A stretch of DNA of 64,000 nt from NCBI GenBank assembly GCA_020249265.1, contig JADCGA010000001.1, positions 434,001-498,000 on the forward strand. The letters are read 5' to 3'. Positions 56,122-64,000 of this stretch are shown here, in pieces (the first letter of the stretch is position 1; every line of letters begins with the position of its first letter). This stretch comes from Roseomonas sp. (GTDB lineage: Bacteria > Pseudomonadota > Alphaproteobacteria > Acetobacterales > Acetobacteraceae). Position numbers and translations under genes: made by a program. The notes under the pieces were generated by a model, which saw only the letters and a program-made list of their open reading frames with translations, did no database searches and was not told the origin of the DNA.

Positions 56122-58440
56122 CTAAAGGATGAAATCAACCGCCAACAGCGCCGAAACACCCTGAATCGCAATCTCCATATCGGCGCGCGCATCGCCATTC
56201 ACATCGGCCTGCAACACACCGCCCGCAAAGCGTAGCTGACCGGCAATGCGGCCAAAGCCCGCATCACCAATGAAAGCAAACGCCTGATTGCCTGAAAGCC
56301 GCGTATTTGCATCAATCGTGGCCAGATCAACCCGATCCCCCTCTGCCCGGCTAAAGGCCGTGATCAGGTCTCGACTGGTCCCAACCACGCTATCGGCCAG
56401 CGCCGTGAAGCGGAATGAATCCGCCCCGGTGCCGCCGGTCATTACGTCCCGCCCGGCGCCGCTGATCAGAAAGTCATTCCCCGCGCCGCCATCAAGCGTG
56501 TCATTGCCGGTCAGGCCCGATAGCGTGTCGTTACCGCCGAAGCCCAGGAGTAGGTCATTGCCCGCAAGCCCGCTCAGGCTGTCATTGCCGCCTGCGCCGT
56601 TCAAAGTATCGTTACGTGATGTGCCATTCAGCACCCGGTCCGCCTCAACAGCCGTCATCGTCAGGTTATAGCTGCCGGTCGAAGCTTCAAAGCCTTGCGC
56701 GCTCAAGTAATAAGTGCCGCTGGTTGTCGCCGTAAAGGAAAGCCGAGAATTCGCGCCCACCGCGTCATCATTGAAGGCCAATTGCTGGCCGGTTGCGCTT
56801 AGCAGGCGCAGGTAGGAATCAAGTGACGAACCCGCCGTGGCATCCATGGCGAAGCTGTACCGCCAACCGGCGCTCAGGGTCATGCGGAACCAATCTTGAT
56901 CCCCGCCAAAATCAATGCTGGAGGCTTGTGACGCGCTTGCTGAAAGCGACGCTGCGGTTGCGGCATTCCCCGCGATGATGTCCATCGGCGTAGGCAGAGT
57001 GGGTGAGGTATCCATCAAAGCGCCGATATCAAGGCGCCCCCCGGTAGCCACAATGCCACCAAGGGAAGGCGTTGCCGCTGCGCTGCCCAGCAAGGCGGCG
57101 CGAATTTCCGCCGCGCTGGCATTCGGGTGTTCAGCCGCATAAAGCGCCACCGCGCCGGTCACATGCGGTGTCGCCATGGAGGTGCCGCTATAGGTCCCAT
57201 AGCGCCCACCAGGCAGGGTGGAGTAAATGGATGATCCTGGCGCGGCGATATCCACCGTCGTCGCCCCGTAATTGGAAAAAGATGACAGGCCGCCCGTATT
57301 GGTGAGCGACGCAACGGATACCACCGCGTCATACCCGGCAATCGCGGTTGTCGAGTAATTCGCGGGATAAGTCGCCTGCACATCATTGTTAAGGGCTGAA
57401 TTGCCCGCCGCGGCGATGAACAGAATATCCTTTTGCGCCGCACGCCCGATCGCGTCATTCATTTGTGCGGAATATCCGCCGCCGCCCCAGGAATTATTCG
57501 TGGCGATGAAATCTTCAACGCCAGTCGCGCGAATGGCGGCATCGGTGAAGTAATTCACCGCATTGATCGCCCCGGTAGTTGCGCCGGAACCTGTGGCGGA
57601 TAGAAACTTCAGCCCCACCATCTGGATATTCCAATTCACCCCGGCAACGCCGATACCATTTCCGCCCATGGCGCCAATGGTGCCGGCCACATGCGTGCCA
57701 TGGCCATTATCGTCAAAGGGATCATTGTCATTATTGACAAAATCCCAGCCGATCAGATCATCGCGATAGCCATTGCCATCCTCATCGGTGCCATTTTCCC
57801 AACGCCGGTCATTCAACAAGTCGCCAGCATCAATGCGGCCGTTGCGGTTGTAATCCATCACATAGGAAGCATTGGCCGAGCCGTTCAGATCGCGGAAAGT
57901 GATCAGGCCGTCCGTGTCAATATCGTTCAGCCGGGCACGGAACGTGGTCGGGATTTCGCGCTGATTGAGCCATATATTCAGGTAAAGATCGGGGTGGGTG
58001 TAATCAATGCCCGTATCAATCACGCCCACCACACTTGTCATGGAACCTGAGTCGCCATCCGCCCAGGCCTCATTGGCCTGGCTGCCATAGGCATTCTTCA
58101 TCGGGCCAGTATCGCCCAGCATTCCCCAAAGTGTACCGCCGGTATAGCCAGGATCATTGCTCGCCACTGCAATGTGGATCTCGGCTTCTGCCAGCGTCGG
58201 GGCGGCATCCGGGACCACCACAAAATTTACTTCGGCAATAACCGCCCCCATCCCAACAGCATTGCCTGAAGCCGCGGCGATGGACGCCTGCGCGGAGATA
58301 TCGACAATGGCGATGGGCGCCAGCCACATGCCATCGCGCGCATCGCCATCATCGGCTTGAGTGAGCCACTGCTCCTGCCAGCTTGCGGGGAAACGGCGAT
58401 GCATCATGGCAGCGGAAAAGCTCATTAACCCAAACTCCAT
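56122..58440 (-). CDS. Secreted subtilisin-like serine protease with RTX repeats
   Basis: A 772-residue S8 protease. Catalytic triad: Asp142 (VIDTGIDYTHPDL), His247 (NGHGTHVAGT) and Ser421 (YSGTSMATPHVTG); the oxyanion Asn is in AAAGNSA. A PPC domain (about 490-605, DWFRMTLSAGWRYSF) follows, then calcium-binding repeats (about 605-670, for example LAGNDLLLGFGGNDTLSG) and a serralysin-type C-terminal domain ending VDFIL. There is no N-terminal signal, which fits type I secretion by the ABC/HlyD pair encoded just downstream. ATG at 58440 or 58425 is possible; neither has a good ribosome site. Confidence 0.92.
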   Translation of the reverse strand: MEFGLMSFSAAMMHRRFPASWQEQWLTQADDGDARDGMWLAPIAIVDISAQASIAAASGNAVGMGAVIAEVNFVVVPDAAPTLAEAEIHIAVASNDPGYTGGTLWGMLGDTGPMKNAYGSQANEAWADGDSGSMTSVVGVIDTGIDYTHPDLYLNIWLNQREIPTTFRARLNDIDTDGLITFRDLNGSANASYVMDYNRNGRIDAGDLLNDRRWENGTDEDGNGYRDDLIGWDFVNNDNDPFDDNGHGTHVAGTIGAMGGNGIGVAGVNWNIQMVGLKFLSATGSGATTGAINAVNYFTDAAIRATGVEDFIATNNSWGGGGYSAQMNDAIGRAAQKDILFIAAAGNSALNNDVQATYPANYSTTAIAGYDAVVSVASLTNTGGLSSFSNYGATTVDIAAPGSSIYSTLPGGRYGTYSGTSMATPHVTGAVALYAAEHPNASAAEIRAALLGSAAATPSLGGIVATGGRLDIGALMDTSPTLPTPMDIIAGNAATAASLSASASQASSIDFGGDQDWFRMTLSAGWRYSFAMDATAGSSLDSYLRLLSATGQQLAFNDDAVGANSRLSFTATTSGTYYLSAQGFEASTGSYNLTMTAVEADRVLNGTSRNDTLNGAGGNDSLSGLAGNDLLLGFGGNDTLSGLTGNDTLDGGAGNDFLISGAGRDVMTGGTGADSFRFTALADSVVGTSRDLITAFSRAEGDRVDLATIDANTRLSGNQAFAFIGDAGFGRIAGQLRFAGGVLQADVNGDARADMEIAIQGVSALLAVDFIL

Positions 58441-58600
58441 CGAAGGAGTTTTGAAACTATGGCCGAACCGTTAAAGGAAACATTAAGCGCAGCAGCTGAA
58501 AAAGCCCGTCGCGCTGTTTGTTACTGGCCTTCCATCGCCTTACCTGACGGCGAAGCGCCTTTGTCCGGTTTTTGTCGTAATCGCGCCATATAGGACTTAT

Positions 58601-59176
58601 ATGAAGCTCCAACGTTTCGCAGTTACGAACCCGATGAGCAACTTCATCCGCCAAATTCCTGAAGGTGACGACCGAGAGCGCCTAATGTGCCCTGATTGCG
58701 GGCATGTCGCCTATGAAAACCCAAAAGTGGTGGTGGGCAGCGTGATCGCGGAGGGGGACCATATCCTGCTCTGCCGCCGCGCCATTGAACCGCGTGCCGG
58801 TTTCTGGACGATCCCCGCCGGCTATATGGAATTGGGTGAGACGGTCGAAGAAGGTGCCGCGCGCGAAGCCTGGGAAGAAGCCCGGGTGCGCATCACGCTG
58901 GATGGGGTGCTCGCGGTCTATTCCATTGCCCGGATCGGCCAGGTGCAGGTGATTTTCCGCGCCCGCTTCGCCGAACCCGGCTTTGCTGCCGGGCCGGAAA
59001 GCCTGGAAGTGGCTTCCTTCCATTGGTCCGAGATTCCCTGGGATGAGCTTGCCTTCCCGTCCGTCCATTGGGCGCTGAAGGCTTGGCGGGAAACCGCCCA
59101 TGGTGCGCTGCCCGCTGCCGTCCTGAACCCCGCGGAAGACCGTCGCGGCGTGCATCGCCTGCCGGTGGCTGGCTGA
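58601..59176 (+). CDS. NUDIX hydrolase with N-terminal zinc ribbon
   Basis: A 191-residue Nudix protein. The N-terminal half-ribbon [13 protein letters not shown] is followed by [19 protein letters not shown] and the Nudix box [20 protein letters not shown]. It hydrolyses a nucleotide diphosphate derivative (for example ADP-ribose or NADH-type), not determined. ATG at 58601 has AGGA 6 nt upstream; ATG at 58634 lacks a ribosome site. The stop overlaps the start of the next gene. Confidence 0.9.
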   Translation: MKLQRFAVTNPMSNFIRQIPEGDDRERLMCPDCGHVAYENPKVVVGSVIAEGDHILLCRRAIEPRAGFWTIPAGYMELGETVEEGAAREAWEEARVRITLDGVLAVYSIARIGQVQVIFRARFAEPGFAAGPESLEVASFHWSEIPWDELAFPSVHWALKAWRETAHGALPAAVLNPAEDRRGVHRLPVAG

Positions 59177-59559
59177 TGTTTGGCCGGCGTTCATTCCTGA
59201 CGGGCCTGATGCTCGGCCTTGGGGCAGGGGGGGCTTTGGCACAGAACGCCGCGCCAGCCCCGCCCCGCCCCGCAGCGCCCCCGCGCCGCCCTTCTCCCGA
59301 GCAGCGCCGCCAGCGTCGTGTTGCAGAGAAAACCGTCACCGCACCCGAACCAGCCGGTCAGCCCGCACCTATCCCCAATCGCGATATCGAAGCCCCGCGC
59401 AACGGCAATGACACGCCGCGCGCCCGGCTCAGCCCAACCGTGATAGACCCCGCGCCTGCCCAGCCGCATTTTGGCGGTTCAGGTTTCGCAATGCAGGCGC
59501 AGGAAGACCGGCTGCTGCAAAAACCAATGCCAGGTGCGCGGTTGAGCGTGCCCTTCTAA
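59176..59559 (+). CDS. Small exported proline-rich protein
   Basis: A 127-residue protein with a Tat-like signal (FGRRSFLTGLMLGLGAGGALA) and a proline/arginine-rich, low-complexity mature part (APPRPAAPPRRPSPEQRRQR). No domain is recognised. The ATG overlaps the Nudix stop by one base (TGATG), so translation is coupled. It is probably periplasmic. Confidence 0.6.
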   Translation: MFGRRSFLTGLMLGLGAGGALAQNAAPAPPRPAAPPRRPSPEQRRQRRVAEKTVTAPEPAGQPAPIPNRDIEAPRNGNDTPRARLSPTVIDPAPAQPHFGGSGFAMQAQEDRLLQKPMPGARLSVPF

Positions 59560-59562
59560 AGT

Positions 59563-59838
59563 TTAGCCGACCTCCTCAGGGCTTTGCAGCCTCAGCGCCA
59601 GCGCATGCAGCCCAGACGCAAATTCCCCCGCCAAAGCCTCATGCACTGCGCGGGAACGCGCCACACGCGACATCCCGGCGAAACCCGCCGAGACCACATG
59701 CACTGAATAATGCGTCTCCCCCCCCGGGCTGGCGCCGGCATGGCCGGCATGGCTGGCACTGTCATCGGTGATTTCAAGCAAGGCTGGCTGGAAGCGCGCT
59801 TCCAGGCTTAGCCGAATACGGTCTGCGCGTTGGGTCAT
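59563..59838 (-). CDS. bolA: BolA family protein
   Basis: A 91-residue BolA-like protein. The core is ETHYSVHVVSAGFAGMSRVA, then RSRAVHEALAGEFASGLHAL, which fits the BolA helix-turn-helix-like fold with the conserved His. BolA proteins pair with monothiol glutaredoxins in iron-sulfur handling. ATG at 59838. It is divergent from the J-domain gene with an 83-bp gap. Confidence 0.9.
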   Translation of the reverse strand: MTQRADRIRLSLEARFQPALLEITDDSASHAGHAGASPGGETHYSVHVVSAGFAGMSRVARSRAVHEALAGEFASGLHALALRLQSPEEVG

Positions 59839-59921
59839 GATGTGTTTTTCCGCGCTTGTGACTTTTTTGCCAAGCCCTGTTCTGCCTTGCGGCTTCGCGC
59901 CACCACCCCCATAACCGCCTG

Positions 59922-60506
59922 ATGTTCGCGCGCAAACGACGCAAGGCCTATGCCCCGGATGACGCAGCGCCCCCTGGGCGGCTTTGCGATGCGCCGGATT
60001 GCGCCGAAGCCGGGCAATATCGCGCGCCCCGGGACCGTTCCTTGCGCGAATTCCATTGGTTCTGCCTGGATCATGTCCGCGCCTACAATGCCAGTTGGGA
60101 TTTCTATAAGGGCATGGGCCCGGATGAGATCGAAGCCTGTCTGCGCGCCGATACGTCCTGGCAGCGCCCCACTTGGCCACTTGGGCGGGTTGGCGGTTCA
60201 GGCCGCTTTGACCCCGAAATCCTGCGCGACCCGCTGGGCGTGCTGGGCGCCGAAGCCCCTACCCCCCGCCGCCAGCCGCCGGAAAGCGCTGTCCCCCCGG
60301 AACTCCGCGCCGCTTTGGACCTTTTGGGCCTGAAATGGCCGCTGGATTCAGTGGCATTGCGCGCCCGCTACAAGGATTTGGCGAAGCAGCACCACCCGGA
60401 TGCCACCGGCGGCGACAAGCAGGCAGAGGAGCGTTTGAAGGATATCAACCGCGCCTATAGCCTGCTGCGCCACCGCCTGGCCAAACAACCTGCCACGGCT
60501 GGGTAG
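59922..60506 (+). CDS. J-domain protein with an N-terminal Cys-rich segment
   Basis: A 194-residue protein with a C-terminal J-domain: LKWPLDSVALRARYKDLAKQ then HHPDATGGDKQAEERLKDIN, with HPD near residue 155. The N-terminal half has a Cys/His set (RLCDAPDCAEAGQY then FHWFCLDHVRAYN) that could bind zinc. It is probably a specialised DnaK co-chaperone; its client is unknown. It lies between bolA and cobS, a neighbourhood common in alphaproteobacteria. Confidence 0.82.
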   Translation: MFARKRRKAYAPDDAAPPGRLCDAPDCAEAGQYRAPRDRSLREFHWFCLDHVRAYNASWDFYKGMGPDEIEACLRADTSWQRPTWPLGRVGGSGRFDPEILRDPLGVLGAEAPTPRRQPPESAVPPELRAALDLLGLKWPLDSVALRARYKDLAKQHHPDATGGDKQAEERLKDINRAYSLLRHRLAKQPATAG

Positions 60507-60565
60507 CCGGATTTGCATTACGCGCCTAAGCTATCCCTTTCTCTATGCACGGAACCTGATCTGCG

Positions 60566-61573
60566 ATGAATAAAATCGCCCCCATTGCCGATATCAAACC
60601 GACTTCGGCGATTTCTGCCCCGGATACCACCGTCAAGGCGCGCGAAGCCTTTGGCGTCGATATAGACATGGATGTGCCCGCCTTTTCGGTACGCACAGAA
60701 CATGTGCCGGAAATTGACACCAGCTACCGCTTCGACAAGGAAACGACGCTGGCCATTATTGCGGGCTTTGCCTTCAATCGCCGCGTGATGATCCAGGGCT
60801 ATCACGGCACCGGGAAATCCACCCATATCGAACAGGTGGCGGCGCGGCTGAACTGGCCTTGCATTCGCGTCAATCTGGATAGCCACATCAGCCGTATTGA
60901 CCTGATCGGCAAGGACGCGATTGTGCTGAAGGATGGCCAGCAGGTCACGGAATTCCGCGAGGGCATTCTGCCCTGGGCTTTGCAGCACCCCTGCGCTTTG
61001 GTGTTCGACGAATATGATGCCGGCCGCCCGGATGTGATGTTCGTCATCCAGCGCGTGCTGGAAGTGGAAGGCAAACTCACGCTGCTCGATCAAAGCCGCG
61101 TCATTCGCCCCAACCCGTATTTCCGGCTTTTCGCGACGGCGAATACCGTCGGGCTTGGCGATACCACCGGGCTTTATCACGGCACGCAGCAGATCAATCA
61201 GGGCCAGATGGACCGCTGGAACATCGTCGCTACCCTGAACTACCTGCCGCATAAGCAGGAAACGGAAATCGTGCTGGCCAAGCTTGGCGTCGAAGGCGAT
61301 GCCAAGATGAAGAAGCAGGTGGAAGCCATGGTGGCCTTGGCCGACCTGACGCGCGCGGGCTTTATCGCTGGCGATATCAGCACTGTCATGTCGCCGCGGA
61401 CTGTCATCACCTGGGCCGATAACGCCAAGATTTTCGGTGATGTCGGCTTCGCCTTCCGCCTTTCCTTCCTGAACAAGTGCGATGAGGCAGAACGCAGCAC
61501 GGTGGCTGAATACTATCAGCGCTGCTTCAATGAGGAATTGCCCTCGGGCTCCATGCTCCGCAAGGCGGGCTGA
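60566..61573 (+). CDS. cobS: Cobaltochelatase subunit CobS
   Basis: A 335-residue AAA+ subunit of aerobic cobaltochelatase, which inserts cobalt into hydrogenobyrinic acid diamide in B12 synthesis. The P-loop is [14 protein letters not shown]; Walker B is [15 protein letters not shown], and the sensor region [20 protein letters not shown] follows. It is followed by cobT after 58 bp; CobN is not in this window. Confidence 0.96.
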   Translation: MNKIAPIADIKPTSAISAPDTTVKAREAFGVDIDMDVPAFSVRTEHVPEIDTSYRFDKETTLAIIAGFAFNRRVMIQGYHGTGKSTHIEQVAARLNWPCIRVNLDSHISRIDLIGKDAIVLKDGQQVTEFREGILPWALQHPCALVFDEYDAGRPDVMFVIQRVLEVEGKLTLLDQSRVIRPNPYFRLFATANTVGLGDTTGLYHGTQQINQGQMDRWNIVATLNYLPHKQETEIVLAKLGVEGDAKMKKQVEAMVALADLTRAGFIAGDISTVMSPRTVITWADNAKIFGDVGFAFRLSFLNKCDEAERSTVAEYYQRCFNEELPSGSMLRKAG

Positions 61574-61631
61574 ACCGCGTAACGGCGGTGCCTGATCCGG
61601 GCGCCGCCATGCCATGCCAGAGAGAGTGATC

Positions 61632-63506
61632 ATGAGCGGCAAGCAGGATCTGACCCGGCAGGAAGAATTCAAGCGCGCCACGGCGGGCGTGCTGCGCGCC
61701 ATGGCGCATGCCGATGCGGAAGTGCAGGTGGCCTTCCAGCCGGGGCCTTCCGGCGTGGCCGGCAAGCGCGTGCGCCTGCCGCTGCCAACCCGCGCCTTGC
61801 CCGCCAATGAAATGGCCAAGCTGCGCGGTGCGGCGGATGCCGCGGCACTCAAGCTGCGCCATCATGATGAAGCGCTTCATGCCAGCCGCATCCCATCGCG
61901 GCGCGAAGCCAAGGAAGTATTCGACGCGCTGGAACAAGTGCGCGTGGAAGCCGTGGGGTCCCAACACATGGCCGGCGTTGCGGCGAATTTGCGCGCCAAG
62001 CTGATCGAAGAATGCGAAGCCGAAGGCTATGATCGCATGACGCGGAAGGACCAGATGCCGCTGCCGGCAGCCTTGGGCCTGATCGCGCGCGAACGCCTGA
62101 CCGGTGAAGCCGCTCCGGAAGCTGCGCATCGCGTGCTTGACCTATGGCGCGACACGATTGGTGAGGATGCCGAACAGGCGCTTGCCGAAATGGCGACCAC
62201 CGCCGAAGACCAAGGCGCCTTCGCCCGCGCTGCGCGCAAACTGCTGACCGCGCTTGACCTTGCTGAGGCCGAGATGGAAGCGGAAAGCGAACAGCAGGAC
62301 GAAGAAGGCGAAGAAGGCGGCGAAAGCACGCCCCAGCAGGATCAATCCGGCGAAGGGCAAAGCCAATCCGACCAGGAAGATGAAATGCTCGGCGCCCAGC
62401 CCGAGCAGATGCAAGGCGAAGCTTCGGACGAAGAAGCCGAGGAATCCGAAGAAGAAGGCGCGGCAGCCGATGGCGATGACAAGCCAGGCGGCCCGCAGCA
62501 GCGCCGCGAAGTGCCGCAGGTGGATGACACTACGCGCTACCACGCCTTCACCACGCAATTCGATGAAGTGGTGGCCGCGGATGATCTCTGCGACCCGGAA
62601 GAACTCACCAGGCTACGCCAACAGCTAGACCAGCAGCTTTCCCATTTGCAGGGCGTGGTTTCCAAACTCGCCAATCGCCTGCAACGCCGGCTGCTGGCGC
62701 AGCAACAGCGTGCCTGGGATTTCGATCTGGAAGAAGGCATTCTGGATGTCGCGCGGCTGGCGCGAATTGTCGCCAACCCGACCCATTCGCTGTCCTATAA
62801 GCGCGAACGAGAGACGGATTTCCGCGACACGGTAGTCACACTGCTGATTGACAATTCAGGCTCCATGCGCGGGCGCCCGATTACGGTTGCCGCCATGTGC
62901 AGCGATATTCTGGCGCGCACTTTGGAACGCTGCGCGGTAAAAACGGAAATCCTTGGTTTTACGACGCGCGCCTGGAAGGGCGGGCAAAGCCGCGAACGCT
63001 GGGTGGCGGAAGGCAAGGCGCGCAATCCGGGCCGGCTGAATGATCTGCGCCACGTGATCTACAAGCCCGCCGATGCGCCCTGGCGGCGCGCGCGCAAGAA
63101 TCTCGGCCTGATGCTGCGCGAAGGCTTGTTGAAGGAAAACATTGATGGCGAGGCTTTGGAATGGGCCTATAAGCGCCTGCTCGCGCGGCCCGAACATCGC
63201 CGCATTCTGATGGTGATTTCCGATGGCGCGCCGGTGGATGACAGCACGCTTTCGGTCAATCCGGGCAATTATCTGGAACGCCATTTGCGGAAAGTGATTG
63301 GCGAAATTGAAAACCGCAACGCGGTCGAGCTTGTTGCCATCGGCATCGGCCATGATGTCACGCGCTATTACCGCCGCGCCGTGACCATTGTGGATGCCGA
63401 AGAACTGGGCGGCACCATGATGAAGAAGCTCGCCGAATTGTTTGATGAGGATGCGGCGGAAGCCTGGCAACGGAGCGCCGCCGAACGCTCTGCCATGGTG
63501 GCCTGA
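61632..63506 (+). CDS. cobT: Cobaltochelatase subunit CobT
   Basis: A 624-residue CobT. The middle (residues about 215-290) is a long acidic Glu/Asp-rich stretch, followed by a C-terminal vWA domain with the MIDAS motif [16 protein letters not shown]. With CobS it forms the ATP-driven chaperone-like complex that works with CobN. ATG at 61632 ([10 protein letters not shown]) is preferred over 61614. It ends 16 nt before the next gene. Confidence 0.95.
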   Translation: MSGKQDLTRQEEFKRATAGVLRAMAHADAEVQVAFQPGPSGVAGKRVRLPLPTRALPANEMAKLRGAADAAALKLRHHDEALHASRIPSRREAKEVFDALEQVRVEAVGSQHMAGVAANLRAKLIEECEAEGYDRMTRKDQMPLPAALGLIARERLTGEAAPEAAHRVLDLWRDTIGEDAEQALAEMATTAEDQGAFARAARKLLTALDLAEAEMEAESEQQDEEGEEGGESTPQQDQSGEGQSQSDQEDEMLGAQPEQMQGEASDEEAEESEEEGAAADGDDKPGGPQQRREVPQVDDTTRYHAFTTQFDEVVAADDLCDPEELTRLRQQLDQQLSHLQGVVSKLANRLQRRLLAQQQRAWDFDLEEGILDVARLARIVANPTHSLSYKRERETDFRDTVVTLLIDNSGSMRGRPITVAAMCSDILARTLERCAVKTEILGFTTRAWKGGQSRERWVAEGKARNPGRLNDLRHVIYKPADAPWRRARKNLGLMLREGLLKENIDGEALEWAYKRLLARPEHRRILMVISDGAPVDDSTLSVNPGNYLERHLRKVIGEIENRNAVELVAIGIGHDVTRYYRRAVTIVDAEELGGTMMKKLAELFDEDAAEAWQRSAAERSAMVA

Positions 63507-63522
63507 CGCGCTGAACCAACAG

Positions 63523-64000
63523 ATGGCGCGGGCGCTTGTGTTTTCCCGCCGCGCCTTTCTTGCCGCGTGTCTGGCTGCAAGCGCCCCGCCAGCCTTGGCG
63601 CAGAATGCCGCGCAGCCTTTTGCGCTGCCGGAAATCCCAGGGCCGCTCCGCCCCTTGGGCGGCTTGGTGATAGATGCGAAGTCCTTGGGCGGTGGCGGTT
63701 TTTCCGGCGTGCACCTTGCGCCTGATCTTACCCTGACGCTGATCAGTGATCGCGGCCATTGGGCCGAAGCACGGCTGCTGCTTGATGGCCTGACGCCGAT
63801 TGGCCTGCACCCGCTGCGCCATGCTGCTTTGCGCGATGAGGCCGGGCGGCCCTTGCCGCGCGGTTTCGCTGCCGATGCGGAAGCCCTGGCACGGCTGCCT
63901 GATGGCACTTGGCTGGTGGCCTTTGAACGCCGCCATCGCATCCGCGCCTATCGCCGGCTGGATGGGCCGGGCGCCTATGTTGCCGCCCCACCGGGGCTTG
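63523..64000 (+). CDS. Esterase-like phytase-family protein, 3' end missing
   Basis: The gene runs off the right edge; 159 codons are visible. A signal peptide with a twin-arginine-like start (SRRAFLAACLAASAPPALA) is followed by a beta-propeller-like domain of the type called esterase-like activity of phytase: GGLVIDAKSLGGGGFSGVHL, LTLISDRGHWAEARLL and DAEALARLPDGTWLVAFERR. The last pattern is typical of that family. Substrate is unknown. ATG at 63523 lies 16 nt after the cobT stop. Confidence 0.8.
   Translation, partial: MARALVFSRRAFLAACLAASAPPALAQNAAQPFALPEIPGPLRPLGGLVIDAKSLGGGGFSGVHLAPDLTLTLISDRGHWAEARLLLDGLTPIGLHPLRHAALRDEAGRPLPRGFAADAEALARLPDGTWLVAFERRHRIRAYRRLDGPGAYVAAPPGL

Overview
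The window is a stretch of high-GC alphaproteobacterial chromosome. The protein style points to Acetobacteraceae (Roseomonas-like): tripartite-tricarboxylate binding protein, CobS/CobT, an atpHAGDC cluster, an ispH-thrB-rnhA cluster and dnaK-dnaJ. Assignment to family level is inference; no rRNA is present. Most genes are tightly packed, with start/stop overlaps inside operons.

Layout. 1-3.8 kb: an allantoinase-like deacetylase (cut by the left edge), a guanidinium-type SMR exporter, a GNAT acetyltransferase, ilvC and a ferritin-like diiron protein, all on the minus strand. 3.9-8.9 kb: the F1 ATP synthase operon atpHAGDC with a clear terminator. 9-13.7 kb: a Bug-type solute receptor, an S66 LD-carboxypeptidase, and a TetR regulator divergent from a flavin monooxygenase/acyl-CoA-dehydrogenase-fold enzyme and a VOC protein, with two matching operator-like repeats and an unusual run of five hairpins. 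13.7-18.2 kb: an ArsR regulator divergent from a probable zinc-starvation operon (ZnuA-like receptor, outer-membrane barrel, DUF1826 protein, COG0523 GTPase) behind a Zur-box-like palindrome. 18.2-21.4 kb: dnaK-dnaJ. 21.5-24.6 kb: a lipoprotein, then ispH-thrB-rnhA.

24.6-27.7 kb is a disturbed zone: a 5' tRNA-Gly fragment, the tail of an IS256-type transposase, a lone MNT-type nucleotidyltransferase, an intact tRNA-Gly(CCC), and a glycine-rich RTX protein. 28-31.3 kb carries a DapA-family enzyme, a universal stress protein and a PPK2 kinase. 31.3-40.5 kb is a nine-gene minus-strand acyl-CoA operon. Its first five genes (SDR, ACAD11-like dehydrogenase, APH-type kinase, DUF6285 protein, CoA ligase) match the content of the Pseudomonas levulinate/4-hydroxyacid lva system; four further genes (CoA-transferase, two dehydrogenases, enoyl-CoA hydratase) are added.

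40.6-42.7 kb: an SDR, a small cytochrome c, and a RarD-type transporter bracketed by a direct repeat that duplicates the end of the cytochrome gene. 42.8-52 kb: a plus-strand six-gene operon (2-hydroxyacid dehydrogenase, MFS, gamma-glutamyltransferase family, TPP enzyme, hydantoinase/oxoprolinase B and A). 52-58.4 kb: a type I secretion pair (ABC and HlyD) with a duplicated-domain exported protein and a subtilisin-RTX protease that is its likely cargo. 58.6-64 kb: Nudix hydrolase, small exported protein, BolA, a J-domain protein, cobS-cobT (cobaltochelatase), and an esterase-like phytase-family protein cut by the right edge.
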